Shown: positions 14,749-25,732, counted from the stretch's first letter. The stretch: 64,000 nucleotides of DNA from Bifidobacterium catulorum (GCF_003129925.1 NZ_QFFN01000008.1:23624-87623); one strand, 5' to 3'. Notes: generated by a model not told the origin, from the sequence alone. Numbers and translations are program-made.

Positions 14749-16320
14749 TCATGACCAATGCGGGGCCGCCGCGCCGCCTTGGTCCGCGGGCATCTTCCGC
14801 GTGACGAGCAGCACGTGCCGCCGCCGCGCGTCGGTGGTGGCGAATATATAGGTGTCGCCGCCGTCCTTGAGTCTGAGTTTCTTCCGCAGCGCGGCCACGG
14901 TCATGGGGAAGTTCCTTGTGGCGATGTTCGCGTGCGTGACGCCGCCCAGCGCGGTTTTCAGCTCGCGTTTGCCCATGCCGGTCATGGCGTCGACGGCGAA
15001 TCCGCGGCCGGGGAAATCCGCCACCGGCAGTTCCGAGACGAACAGGTGGCTGTTCGGCCCGATCTGACGTACGCCGTACCGGCGTTCGATGAGCGCGAAG
15101 CATCCGGCCTTCATGATGGACGCGTTCGGCTCGAATACATATCGAGGGGTATCGGCGTCGGCGTATGCGATGGTGTCGTTGAGATCGTCGCCGACGAGAT
15201 AGTCGACGACGTCGCCGTCGTTGACGCAATACATCCGTATGCGTCCTCGCGGATCGTCGTTCGTGTCGAAGTCCGCGTTGTCGTGACCTGTGCCGTCGTC
15301 GCCCGCATCCGCCCGCCCGAGCACGATGAGCAGTTCCTTGCATTCGTTGCCGGTCGAGACGATGTGCACCTCGCGCACGGTCGACGACCCGCCGAGGTCC
15401 CGGACGGCCTTGCGCCAGTCGAGCATGGGGGAGAGCTTCACCATCACGATCGCCGCGCGTTCCAGCATCACGTCCTTCAGGGCGAGCACGTCGGGCGTGC
15501 AGTCGGCGATCGCATACGTGCGGCCGCCGTGCGCGTCGCGTCGGGCCGGATCGATGAAGATCATCGTGGACGCCGGGTCATTCGTTGCATCGAGCGTTAC
15601 GCCGGACGTTGCATGGGACGTTGCGCCGGGCGTTGCATGGGACGTTGCATCGGGCGTTGCATGGGACGTTGCATCGTCCGTCGTACCGTCCGCATCCATG
15701 CGCATCAGATAATCCGTCGCATCCGTGTTGACCATCGTGACGTCGCCAAGCCCCAGCACGGCCGTGTTGTGTCTGGCGATCTCACACAAGGCGCCCTGCC
15801 GTTCCACGTATACGCCGCGCGTGAACGCCCGCGCCATGTAGGAGAAGTCCACGCCGAACCCGCCGGTCAGGTCGATGAGCGTCGTGACGGTGTCTGTCGT
15901 ATTGGTGTCTGTCGTAGGCGTATTGGTGCCTGTCGCGGCAGTGCGTGCCGTCTCGTCGTCCGGCGTGTCGTTCGTGGCGTTGGGCTTGCCGTCCCGTCCG
16001 GCGCGTTGCGCCGTCAGTCGTTGCGTTACTGGTCGTTGTGCTACTAGTCGTTGTGCTGCTAATCGTTGCGCCACTGCGGTCTTGTACAGCGCCGTCGTCT
16101 GCGACGAGCATTGCTCCATCGATAGGTGCGGCGGATAGATGATGTCGTCGTGGGCCGCCCATTCGGGGAGTTTCGTCCGCGCCCTTTGCCATCCGTCGAT
16201 CTGTTCGAGCGCGGTCGTCAGGTCGACGTCGTCGCCGGCCTTGGCGTGCAACGCCAGGTCGCGCACGTCGTCGTCGCGGTGCGTGCGGATGAATTCACGG
16301 GTTTCGAGGCTGATCTCCAC
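14749..16320 (-). CDS. SAM-dependent methyltransferase with in-frame minisatellite insertions
   Basis: About 523 residues from GTG 16320 (an upstream ATG in the repeat tract would lengthen it by up to 66 residues). The N-terminus ISLETREFIRTH... and the later IDLTGGFGVDFSYMA (SAM motif I), FIDPARRD (motif IV) and VKLSPMLDW belong to the RsmD-like/THUMP-associated group of class I methyltransferases found in Bacteroidetes and actinobacteria. The target (probably rRNA or tRNA) is not established. Three inter-motif loops are inflated by repeats: 15-bp units at 16016-16075, a Thr/Asp tract near 15890-15940, and 24-bp units at 15607-15678. All keep frame. No clear ribosome site precedes GTG 16320. 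Confidence 0.8.
   Translation of the reverse strand: MEISLETREFIRTHRDDDVRDLALHAKAGDDVDLTTALEQIDGWQRARTKLPEWAAHDDIIYPPHLSMEQCSSQTTALYKTAVAQRLAAQRLVAQRPVTQRLTAQRAGRDGKPNATNDTPDDETARTAATGTNTPTTDTNTTDTVTTLIDLTGGFGVDFSYMARAFTRGVYVERQGALCEIARHNTAVLGLGDVTMVNTDATDYLMRMDADGTTDDATSHATPDATSHATPGATSHATSGVTLDATNDPASTMIFIDPARRDAHGGRTYAIADCTPDVLALKDVMLERAAIVMVKLSPMLDWRKAVRDLGGSSTVREVHIVSTGNECKELLIVLGRADAGDDGTGHDNADFDTNDDPRGRIRMYCVNDGDVVDYLVGDDLNDTIAYADADTPRYVFEPNASIMKAGCFALIERRYGVRQIGPNSHLFVSELPVADFPGRGFAVDAMTGMGKRELKTALGGVTHANIATRNFPMTVAALRKKLRLKDGGDTYIFATTDARRRHVLLVTRKMPADQGGAAAPHWS
15607..15678. repeat. Three 24-bp tandem units inside the methyltransferase gene
   Basis: Units start at 15607, 15631 and 15655 and share CGTTGCATGGGACGTTGC. 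They encode three copies of an eight-residue ATSHATxx repeat between SAM-binding motifs, so unit number can change without a frameshift. Confidence 0.8.
16016..16075. repeat. Four 15-bp tandem units inside the methyltransferase gene
   Basis: Units start at 16016, 16031, 16046 and 16061, each of the form (A/G)(G/A)TCGTTGNGNNNCT, encoding the five-residue repeat AQRLx/TQRLT. They lie ahead of SAM motif I. Confidence 0.75.
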
Positions 16321-16361
16321 GTCAGTATTGTATCGGCGGACGTGATGTCGTCGCGGCCGCG

Positions 16362-16437
16362 GCGTCACGCGGTGCAGGTTGCGTGACCTGGTGCGGTTGG
16401 CGTCACGCGGTGCAGGTGGCGTGACCCGGTCCACCTG
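16362..16437. repeat. Four 19-bp tandem repeats upstream of the methyltransferase gene
   Basis: Units start at 16362, 16381, 16400 and 16419, of the form GCGTCACGCGGTGCAGGTT with small changes. The last unit carries CCACCTG, giving local palindromy with the GGTGCAGGTGG before it. A further match (GTGACCCGGTCCACCTG) lies at 16491-16507, across an AT-rich gap that could hold the methyltransferase promoter. Beyond it, 16561-16583 and 16602-16624 are a second repeat pair (CATCCCGTCGTTGTGATCGC). No gene is seen in 16321-16855 except possible leader sequence. Confidence 0.75.
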
Positions 16438-16767
16438 CACCATGTGACGCATGATAAAAATCGTTGCAATTTCAACGTTTTTAAGATGTCGTGACCCGGT
16501 CCACCTGTGCCGTGTCACGTAAGCAGCACCGTGTCACACAGGTTGTGCCGCGTGACGCATCATCCCGTCGTTGTGATCGCGACCCCGTCGTTGCGACGCA
16601 CCATCCCGTCGTTGTGATCGCGACTCCGTCGTCGCGAATCCGTCTCGTCCGACATCGTGTTAGCGGACCGTTAGTGACTCGCCGGCGCTGGCGGACGGCC
16701 CCGTATGGAAGCCGTAAAAAACGTTTACGCCCGATTCGCCCGTCAATAGCATGGAAATCGCAATGAG

Positions 16768-16833
16768 GCCCGGAGGTGGGTTCCAGTGCGTCCGCGTGAC
16801 GTCGTCCGCGGCCGCTGGGGCCCACCTCCGGGC
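16768..16833 (+). promoter_or_regulatory. Large stem-loop in the kdp leader
   Basis: GCCCGGAGGTGGG (16768-16780) pairs perfectly with 16821-16833, and CCAG (16783-16786) with CTGG (16815-16818) continues the stem. The loop is about 28 bases and itself GC-rich. The stem ends 12 bases before the GAAGGAGAG ribosome site of the first kdp ORF. No T-run follows, so it looks more like an RNA regulatory or stabilising structure than a terminator. Confidence 0.6.
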
Positions 16834-16855
16834 TTGTTCGATTGAAGGAGAGAAC

Positions 16856-16948
16856 ATGCCCTGGTGGGTTGATGTCGCCTATGTGGTCGGGACGATCGCC
16901 GTATTCATCGTCTTCGACCTGTTCGGAAAGTGGGCGGATAAGCTATGA
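16856..16948 (+). CDS. 30-residue membrane micro-ORF ahead of kdpF
   Basis: Encodes MPWWVDVAYVVGTIAVFIVF followed by DLFGKWADKL: one hydrophobic helix with a charged end. GAAGGAGAG lies at a good distance from ATG 16856, a stronger site than any other in the operon. Its stop overlaps the start of kdpF (ATGATC), so kdpF is translationally coupled to it. It does not resemble KdpF itself, which is the next ORF. It may be an accessory Kdp subunit, or a leader peptide governing kdpF expression. A real gene is likely given the ribosome site, coupling and helix. Confidence 0.65.
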   Translation: MPWWVDVAYVVGTIAVFIVFDLFGKWADKL

Positions 16949-17037
16949 TCACCGCTTTCAACATTCTTGGCGTGGTTCTGGGGGTCGCGGGTATCGCGTA
17001 CATGATTTACTCCCTCTGCCGTCCCGAGAAATTCTAA
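16945..17037 (+). CDS. kdpF: K+-transporting ATPase subunit KdpF
   Basis: 30 residues, a single TM helix (FNILGVVLGVAGIAYMIYSL) with the C-terminal PEKF motif that marks KdpF proteins of actinobacteria. KdpF is a small stabilising subunit that sits between KdpA and the pump in the membrane. Translation is coupled to the upstream micro-ORF through a 4-base overlap. kdpA follows 42 bases later. Confidence 0.9.
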   Translation: MITAFNILGVVLGVAGIAYMIYSLCRPEKF

Positions 17038-17079
17038 AAGACTTTTTCACACAACAAGGTTCAGACAAGGTTCATCATC

Positions 17080-18756
17080 ATGGTGTACTTCTACGCGATC
17101 ATGGCATTCGGTCTGATTGCCATCATCCTGGCGGCGATATACAAGCCGCTGGGCGATTACATGTACCGTGTGTTCACGTCCGATAAGGATCTCTTCTTCG
17201 AGAAGTGGATCTACAAGATCATCGGCGTGGACCCCAGGAAGGGCCAGACGTGGAAGGCGTATCTGCGCGGCATCCTCGGCTTCTCCCTGCTCAGCGTTCT
17301 GTTTCTTTACCTGCTCCAGCGCATCCAGAGCGTGCTGCCGTTCAGCATGGGCTTCGACAACGTGCCCGGACCGCTGGCGTTCAACACGGCCGCCTCGTTC
17401 GTGACGAACACGAACTGGCAGTCGTACTCGCCTGACGTGACCCTCGGATACACGGTCCAGTTCGCCGGCCTCGCCGTGCAGAACTTCGTGTCGGCGGCCG
17501 TCGGCATCGCCGTCGCCATCGCCCTTGTGCGCGGTTTCGCGCTGCGCAAGTCCGAGACCATCGGCAACTTCTGGGTCGATCTGACCCGTGCCACGATGCG
17601 CATCCTCATGCCGATCTCCATCGTCATGGGCATCATCCTCATCGGCCTCGGCGTCACGCAGAACTTCGCCGACTGGATCCACGTGACCACCATCGCCGGC
17701 AACCAGCAGACCATCATGCAGGGCCCGGTGGCCTCGCAGGAGGTCATCAAGGAGCTCGGCACCAACGGCGGCGGCTTCTTCAACGCCAACTCGTCGCACC
17801 CGTACGAGAACCCGAACATGTGGACCAACCTCATCGAGATCCTGCTCATGCTGTGCATCCCGGTGGCCCTCACCCGCACCTTCGGCCGCATGGTCGGCCA
17901 GGTCAAGCAGGGCTACGCCATCCTCGGCGCCATGGTCATCCTGTTCGCCGCCAGCTTCACGTTCGTCGTGACCGCGGAATCCTTCTCCAACGACCCGATC
18001 ACCAGCCTGACCGGCGGTTCGATGGAAGGCAAGGAGACCCGCTTCGGCATCGTCTGGTCCGGCCTGTTCGGCACCACGTCGACGTCCACCTCCACCGGCG
18101 CCGTCAACTCGATGCATGACTCGTACACCGCGCTCGGCGGCATGATGTACATGCTCAACATGATGCTCGGCGAGGTCAGCCCGGGCGGTGTGGGCGCCGG
18201 CCTGTACGGCATCCTCGTGATGGCCGTCGTGGCGGTGTTCATCGCCGGTCTTATGGTCGGCCGTACGCCGGAATACCTCGGCAAGAAGATCGGTCCCCGC
18301 GAGATGAAGATGGCCTCGCTGTACTTCCTCGTCATGCCGATCACGGTCGTGGTGGGCGTCTCGCTGAGCTTCGCCCTGCCGTTCGCGCGCCAGTCGATCT
18401 TCGACACCTCGCTGAACAACAGCGGCAACCACGGCTTCTCCGAGGTCGTGTACGCGTTCACCTCCGCCGCGAACAACAACGGTTCCGCCTTCGCCGGCAT
18501 CACCGCCGACACCCCGTGGCTCGACACCGCGCTGGGTATGGCCGTGCTGCTCGGCCGCTTCCTGCCGATCGCCCTGGTCATCGCCCTGGCCGGTTCGCTG
18601 GCCAAGCAGGATGTCGTGCCGGTCACCTCCGGCACCATGAGGACCGACACCAAGCTGTTCACCGGTCTGCTCGTATTCGTTATCGTCCTTATTTCCGCGC
18701 TGACGTTCTTCCCGACGCTTGCTCTGGGACCGTTGGCAGAAGGTCTGGTGGCCTGA
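17080..18756 (+). CDS. kdpA: K+-transporting ATPase subunit A (potassium-binding channel-like subunit)
   Basis: 558 residues, normal length for KdpA, with about ten TM segments. KdpA holds the selectivity filter of the KdpFABC complex and belongs to the K+-transporter superfamily. Filter-like segments are visible: [32 protein letters not shown] and [15 protein letters not shown] 17080 is followed at once by GTG; AAGG lies about 10 bases upstream. The kdpB start is one base after the kdpA stop, so the two are cotranslated. Confidence 0.97.
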   Translation: MVYFYAIMAFGLIAIILAAIYKPLGDYMYRVFTSDKDLFFEKWIYKIIGVDPRKGQTWKAYLRGILGFSLLSVLFLYLLQRIQSVLPFSMGFDNVPGPLAFNTAASFVTNTNWQSYSPDVTLGYTVQFAGLAVQNFVSAAVGIAVAIALVRGFALRKSETIGNFWVDLTRATMRILMPISIVMGIILIGLGVTQNFADWIHVTTIAGNQQTIMQGPVASQEVIKELGTNGGGFFNANSSHPYENPNMWTNLIEILLMLCIPVALTRTFGRMVGQVKQGYAILGAMVILFAASFTFVVTAESFSNDPITSLTGGSMEGKETRFGIVWSGLFGTTSTSTSTGAVNSMHDSYTALGGMMYMLNMMLGEVSPGGVGAGLYGILVMAVVAVFIAGLMVGRTPEYLGKKIGPREMKMASLYFLVMPITVVVGVSLSFALPFARQSIFDTSLNNSGNHGFSEVVYAFTSAANNNGSAFAGITADTPWLDTALGMAVLLGRFLPIALVIALAGSLAKQDVVPVTSGTMRTDTKLFTGLLVFVIVLISALTFFPTLALGPLAEGLVA

Positions 18757-18757
18757 T

Positions 18758-20932
<2,175 letters not shown>

Positions 20933-20949
20933 GAGAAAGTGTGTAGCTT

Positions 20950-21591
20950 ATGAAAAACGCCATGGCATTGAACATGCGCAGCTACTGGGCTGGCCTCAAG
21001 GCCGTGCTGGTCTTCACCGTCATCGTCATCGTCTACACGTTCCTGATGACGGGCATCGGACAGCTCGGCATGCCCGACAAGGCCAACGGCTCCATGGTCA
21101 CCAACGCTTCCGGCCAGGTGGTCGGCTCGTCGCTGATCGGCCAGTCGTTCGTCGACAAGGACGGCAACGCCCTGCCGCAGTACTTCCAGTCCCGTCCGTC
21201 CGCCGCCTCCGACCCCAACCTGCCGGAGGACCAGACCGACAACGTGAACTATGCGGCGAACGCCTCCTCCGGCACCAACAAGGGCCATCAGGATGAGGAC
21301 CTCATCAAGAGCGTGACGGAACTGCGTTCCGAGATCGCCAAGCGCGAGGGCGTTAGCGTCAAGCAGGTCCCGGCCGACGCGACCACGTCGTCGTCCTCGG
21401 GCCTTGATCCGAACATCAGCCCCGAGTACGCGGCCATTCAGGTGCGTCGCGTCGCCAAGGAGCGCGGCCTGACCGAGGAACAGGTCGAGCAGCAGGTCAA
21501 GAAGTACACCACCGGCCGTGGACTCGGCTTCGTCGGCGAGCCCGTCGTCAACGTGGTGCAGCTCAACCTCGCCCTTGACAACCTCCAGTAA
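20950..21591 (+). CDS. kdpC: K+-transporting ATPase subunit C
   Basis: 213 residues. One N-terminal TM helix (AVLVFTVIVIVYTFLMTGIG) precedes a soluble exterior domain with SLIGQSF, YFQSRPSA and NISPEYA...QVRRVAKERGL, all KdpC hallmarks. It assists assembly and ATP use by KdpB. The segment near residues 85-100 is a Ser/Asn/Asp-rich insertion. GAGAAAG precedes the ATG. Confidence 0.96.
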   Translation: MKNAMALNMRSYWAGLKAVLVFTVIVIVYTFLMTGIGQLGMPDKANGSMVTNASGQVVGSSLIGQSFVDKDGNALPQYFQSRPSAASDPNLPEDQTDNVNYAANASSGTNKGHQDEDLIKSVTELRSEIAKREGVSVKQVPADATTSSSSGLDPNISPEYAAIQVRRVAKERGLTEEQVEQQVKKYTTGRGLGFVGEPVVNVVQLNLALDNLQ

Positions 21592-21610
21592 TCCGCGATA
21601 GTCCGACGTT

Positions 21611-21660
21611 CGAGTCGAAGGATCCGTCCCCATGGGATGGGCCTTCGACTCGACGTGTTT
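21611..21660 (+). terminator. Stem-loop between kdpC and kdpD
   Basis: CGAGTCGAAGG (21611-21621) pairs perfectly with CCTTCGACTCG (21642-21652), followed by ACGTGTTT. It may reduce read-through from the structural genes into kdpDE. The weak T-run leaves its strength uncertain. Confidence 0.55.
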
Positions 21661-21735
21661 ACGAACTATCCTTGAATGCGGGGCCTTCGTCACCGATGTG
21701 ACGGCGGCGCCGCCAATGAAGCGAGAGGGGACCAC

Positions 21736-24612
21736 ATGGCCAAGGCACGAGGGTCGTTCCGTGTGCTGCTCGGCGCCGCGCCCGGCGTCGGCAAGACATG
21801 CGCCATGCTCAAGGAAGGGCACAGGCTCAAGGCGTCCGGCAAGGACGTCGTCATCGCGCTCATCGAGGCGCATGGCCGTAAGGCCACAGAAAACGCGGCC
21901 CGTGGCCTGGAGATCGTGCCACGCCGTCGTGCGCGCTACCGTGGCATGTGGATGGATGATATGGACCTGTTCAAGGTCATCGAACGTCATCCCGACGTCG
22001 CGCTTGTGGACGAGTTGGCGCACACCAACATCCCAGGCTCCGTGCACGAGAAGCGCTGGCAGGATGTGGAGGACCTGCTTGCAGCAGGCATCGACGTCAT
22101 CACCACCATCAACGTCCAGCACATCGAATCACTCAACGACGTGGTGCGGGAGATCACCGGCAGCACGCAGAAGGAGACCGTGCCCGACAAGGTCCTGCGT
22201 TCGGCCACCCAGGTCGAGCTCGTCGACCTGCCGCCCGCCATGCTGCGCGAGCGTCTCTCCGCGGGACTCGTCTACAAGTCCGACCGCGTGGATGCGGCGC
22301 TGAGCAACTACTTCCGCGTGGGCAACCTCACCGCGTTGCGCGAGCTCGCCCTGCTGTGGCTGGCCGGACGCGTGGACGAGGCCCTCAAGGAGTATCGCGA
22401 GGAGCACAACATCCGCGCGAAATGGGAGACGCGCGAACGCGTGGTCGTGGCGCTTTCCGGCGGGCCCGAGGGCGACCAGCTGCTCAGACGCGGCGCCCGC
22501 GTGGCCCGTGCCTCGGGCGGCGGCGACCTCATCGCCGTGCACGTGACCGCCGAGGACGGCCTCGCCGGCTCGAACCCCACGTTGCTCGCACGCCAACGCA
22601 GCCTCGTCGAAAAACTCGGCGGCACCTATCATCAGATCATCGGCGAGGACATCCCCGACGCCCTGCTTGATTTCGCGCGCGCCAACAACGCCACACAGGT
22701 CATCGTGGGCGTCTCGCGGCGCGGATTCCTCTCGCGGTGGCTGGGCCGCCCCTCCGCCACGTCCGGCATCATCGACAAGTCGGGCGACATCGACGTGCAC
22801 ATCGTCACCCACGAATTCGTGCAGCACGGCTTCCATCTGCCCAGCTACCGCGAATCGATGGCGGTGAGTCGCAAGATCGTCGGACTGGTGTTCTCGCTGG
22901 TCGCCGTGCTCACGCTCAGCTGGCTGCTGTTCCGCTTCAGCACGCCGAACTTCGGCCAGCGCGACGCGCTGCTGCTCCAGCTCATCGTGGTGCTGTCCGC
23001 CGTCATCGGCGGCATGGTGCCGGCGGCCGTGGCCGCCGTGCTCAGCGGACTCGCCCTCGACTTCCTGTATACGCCGCCCGTCGGCACATTCCATGTGATC
23101 CATGCGTCCGACGTCGTGACGATCATCCTGTATGTGGTCGTGGGCGTGATCGTCGGCGCCGTGGTGGACCGTGCGGACGCGCGTGCCCGCCAGGCGCAGC
23201 GCGCCCGCGCCGAATCGGAGATGCTGGCCAGCGTGGCCGGCTCCGTGCTGCGCAGCAACAATCCGCTACGCGCCATCGTGCACCGTACCCGGGAGGCGTT
23301 CGGCTTCGAATGCGTCCGCGTCGTCCAAGGCGGGCGTGTCGTCATCTCCGACGCCGACCCGTCCTCGCCGATGGGCAATCCGTCGCTCAACGTGGCCGCC
23401 GGCGGCGACATCGCCGACGTCGAACACGATTCGATATCGTTGAACGACCACGGTCCGTCGCTGGAACTCTACGGACGTACGCTGGAGGCGTCGGACCAGC
23501 GTATGCTCATGGCCATCCTCTCGCAGATCCAGACCGTGCTCGAACACAACGATCTGATGCGCAAGGCCAGCGAGGTCGAACCGCTCGCCGCGGCCGAGAA
23601 GGTGCGAACGGCGCTCCTCAACGCGGTCAGCCACGACCTGCGCCGTCCGCTCGCCTCCGCCACCACCGCCGTCTCCGGACTGCAGCGCATGGGTGCCGCG
23701 GCCAGCGACAAGGACCGGCGCGAACTGCTGGCCGTCGCCGCCAACGGACTGAAGCAGCTGACCAAGCTCGTCACCGACCTGCTGGACGTCTCCCGCATCC
23801 GCGAGGGCGCGTTGCCGCTCGCACTGGTCGCCTCCGATGTGGTCGGCGCCATCGTGCCGCTGTTCGACGAACTCGACATCGGCCCGTGGAAGGTCGACCT
23901 CGACATCGCCCCCGGCCTGCCGCTGGTGGTCGCCGATCCGGCGCTGCTGCAGCGCGCGCTGTCGAACGTCGTGGTCAACGCCATGCGGTTCACGCCCGAC
24001 GACAAACGCGTCCGCATCGCCGCCTCGACGTTCAACGGCATCGTCGAGATCCGTATCGTCGATCAGGGCCCCGGCGTTCCCGACGATCGCAAAGGCGAGA
24101 TATTCGCGCCGTTCCATCGCCTCGGCGACACCGACAACACGACCGGCCTCGGACTGGGCATGGCGTTGTCGAAGGGCTTCGTCGAATCGATGGGCGGCAC
24201 GATATCCGCGGAGGACACGCCCGGCGGCGGCCTGACCATCGTCATCGCGCTGCGCGTCGCCGACCCGGCGCTCACGGCCGGCCAGCCGATTCCGAAGTCC
24301 GAAAGGCCCAATCCCGCCGAGATCCTCGAACAGGACACGCTGAACGTATCGGGCGCGGTATCCGACGTCATCCTGCCGCTGCCCGGCGAAGGGCCGTCCG
24401 AGGAACGTGGCCTCGACCGGTTCATCAACTACACCATCAACCGCGGCGGCAAGGATGACGACGACGATAAGGACAACGTCGGTGACGCCGCGGCCGACGG
24501 CCAAGGCGACGACACCGGACGGGACGCCGGCGACGATGCCGACGGCGACGTCTCCGCCGCGCGTTCATCCGACGAGAATACATTGAAACCAATGAAAGGG
24601 GAGAGCCAATGA
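21736..24612 (+). CDS. kdpD: Sensor histidine kinase KdpD
   Basis: 958 residues from ATG 21736 (GAGAGGGG upstream); codons further upstream are out of keeping with KdpD. Domains in order: KdpD N-terminal domain with Walker-type GAAPGVGKT and DELAHTNIPGS (about 1-215), a universal-stress-protein-like domain (about 230-375), four TM helices of the DUF4118 sensor (about 385-500), a GAF-like part, HisKA with NAVSHDLRRPLASA (phospho-acceptor His633), and HATPase with NVVVNAMRF, DQGPGVPD and GLGLGMAL. An unusual acidic Asp/Gly-rich tail of ~60 residues ends the protein. It senses K+ limitation and phosphorylates KdpE; kdpE overlaps by 4 bases. Confidence 0.96.
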   Translation: MAKARGSFRVLLGAAPGVGKTCAMLKEGHRLKASGKDVVIALIEAHGRKATENAARGLEIVPRRRARYRGMWMDDMDLFKVIERHPDVALVDELAHTNIPGSVHEKRWQDVEDLLAAGIDVITTINVQHIESLNDVVREITGSTQKETVPDKVLRSATQVELVDLPPAMLRERLSAGLVYKSDRVDAALSNYFRVGNLTALRELALLWLAGRVDEALKEYREEHNIRAKWETRERVVVALSGGPEGDQLLRRGARVARASGGGDLIAVHVTAEDGLAGSNPTLLARQRSLVEKLGGTYHQIIGEDIPDALLDFARANNATQVIVGVSRRGFLSRWLGRPSATSGIIDKSGDIDVHIVTHEFVQHGFHLPSYRESMAVSRKIVGLVFSLVAVLTLSWLLFRFSTPNFGQRDALLLQLIVVLSAVIGGMVPAAVAAVLSGLALDFLYTPPVGTFHVIHASDVVTIILYVVVGVIVGAVVDRADARARQAQRARAESEMLASVAGSVLRSNNPLRAIVHRTREAFGFECVRVVQGGRVVISDADPSSPMGNPSLNVAAGGDIADVEHDSISLNDHGPSLELYGRTLEASDQRMLMAILSQIQTVLEHNDLMRKASEVEPLAAAEKVRTALLNAVSHDLRRPLASATTAVSGLQRMGAAASDKDRRELLAVAANGLKQLTKLVTDLLDVSRIREGALPLALVASDVVGAIVPLFDELDIGPWKVDLDIAPGLPLVVADPALLQRALSNVVVNAMRFTPDDKRVRIAASTFNGIVEIRIVDQGPGVPDDRKGEIFAPFHRLGDTDNTTGLGLGMALSKGFVESMGGTISAEDTPGGGLTIVIALRVADPALTAGQPIPKSERPNPAEILEQDTLNVSGAVSDVILPLPGEGPSEERGLDRFINYTINRGGKDDDDDKDNVGDAAADGQGDDTGRDAGDDADGDVSAARSSDENTLKPMKGESQ

Positions 24613-25301
24613 AAATACTGATTGCGGACGACGATCCCCAGTTTTTGAAGGCCTTGAAGATCACCCTGCATTCGCAGGGATACGACATCGTGACGGCGAA
24701 GGACGGCGTCGAATGCATCACGGTGGCGGTGCGCGAGCATCCCGACCTGTTCATGGTCGACCTCGGCATGCCGCGCATGGACGGCATGGGCGTGATCCAG
24801 GGACTGCGGGGATGGACCGATGCGCCGATCCTCGTGGTGTCGGGACGCACCGACGAACGGGAGAAGGTGGCGGTGCTGGACGCCGGCGCCGACGATTACG
24901 TGACCAAGCCCGTGCCGATTGACGAGCTGCTTGCGCGCATTCGCGCATTGCTGCGGCGCGTGCCGCAGGACAGCGAGCCGCCGGTCATGACGATCGGCGA
25001 CGTGACCGTGGACCTGGCTGCCCATGCCGTGTTCCGCGGGCGTAAGGGCCGTCAGGTGCGCGTGCGGCTCACACCGACCGAGTGGAAGCTGTTCGAGGCG
25101 CTGGTGCGCAACGCCGGCAAGCTCATGACCCGGCAGGATCTGCTCACCGAGATCTGGGGGCCGCAGCATGTGCGCGACTCCGGCTACCTGCGGCTCTACA
25201 TTTCTCAGTTGCGCAAGAAGATCGAGCCCGACCCGGCCCATCCGCGGTATCTCAAGACCGAACCCGGCATGGGATATCGTCTCGACCCCAAAGGCGAGTA
25301 A
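24609..25301 (+). CDS. kdpE: Response regulator KdpE
   Basis: 230 residues. The receiver domain has the acidic pair (ADDD near residue 8) and phospho-acceptor Asp51 (FMVDLGMPRMDG), and the conserved Lys in YVTKPVPIDELLARI. The C-terminal winged helix is of OmpR/PhoB type (LTPTEWKLFEALVRNAGKL ... GYLRLYISQLRKKIE). Translation is coupled to kdpD through ATGA, with AAAGGGGAGAG upstream. It is expected to activate the kdp promoter upstream of 16856; no binding site could be assigned by eye. Confidence 0.97.
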   Translation: MKILIADDDPQFLKALKITLHSQGYDIVTAKDGVECITVAVREHPDLFMVDLGMPRMDGMGVIQGLRGWTDAPILVVSGRTDEREKVAVLDAGADDYVTKPVPIDELLARIRALLRRVPQDSEPPVMTIGDVTVDLAAHAVFRGRKGRQVRVRLTPTEWKLFEALVRNAGKLMTRQDLLTEIWGPQHVRDSGYLRLYISQLRKKIEPDPAHPRYLKTEPGMGYRLDPKGE

Positions 25302-25401
25302 GGCGTCCATCCACCAGCCCCCCCCTCATTTGACCGCACATCGATTGTTGGACTGAAGTGATTCAGATTCGATAATCGGAGGTCCGGTTTCCATGTGTGG
25401 A

Positions 25402-25581
25402 GAGCTGTCGGCGTTGCCGAACCGCCCACCCAACAGGCTCCCCTCGTTGAAAGGAGCCGCCGGTTGTGTTGGGACGCCCACCTAACAGGCTCCCCGTTGA
25501 GGGGACCGGCCGGTTGCCGAACCGGTCATCCAATAGGCTCCCCTCGTCGAGGGGAGCTGTCGGCGTAGCCGACTGAGGGGA
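25402..25581. repeat. Cluster of degenerate palindromic repeats after kdpE
   Basis: One complete copy lies at 25535-25581 (GGCTCCCCTCGTCGAGGGGAG, CTGTCGGCGTAGCCGACTGAGGGGA), and partial or rearranged copies around 25402-25423, 25435-25466 and 25488-25525, each introduced by CCACC(C/T)AACAGGCTCC or a variant. Same family as the 11.5-12.4 kb and 42.3 kb repeats. No gene is visible in 25302-25655. Confidence 0.75.
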
Positions 25582-25618
25582 GGATCACAAAAAGCCCGCA
25601 TATGCAAGATCCGCATAT

Positions 25619-25650
25619 GCAAAGAGCCGGCTTGCAGTCAGCCGACTCTT
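25619..25650 (-). terminator. Stem-loop downstream of tRNA-Lys
   Basis: On the minus strand AAGAGTCGGCT (25650-25640) pairs with AGCCGGCTCTT with one mismatch, followed by TTGC. It lies six bases past the tRNA 3' end. The short T-run makes it a weak intrinsic terminator. CCGCATATGCAA-type sequence occurs twice just beyond it. Confidence 0.5.
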
Positions 25651-25655
25651 AACGC

Positions 25656-25732
25656 TGGTGCCCCCCGTGGGACTCGAACCCACAACCCACGACTTAAAAG
25701 GACGCTGCTCTAACCAATTGAGCTAGAGGGGC
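25656..25732 (-). tRNA. tRNA-Lys (anticodon UUU), CCA encoded
   Basis: Acceptor arm GCCCCTC/GGGGGGC, D-arm GCTC..GAGC, T-arm GTGGG-TTCGAGT-CCCAC and encoded CCA are all present. The anticodon loop is CTTTTAA, giving UUU (Lys). The anticodon stem pairs GCGUC with GUCGU and therefore contains one U-U mismatch and one G-U pair. Confidence 0.95.

Noticed and set aside
16640..16855. Known riboswitch (for example the c-di-AMP ydaO class) ahead of kdp, and likewise ahead of kup
   Set aside because: I could not match conserved sequence blocks of any riboswitch class; only a strong stem-loop is supported for kdp.
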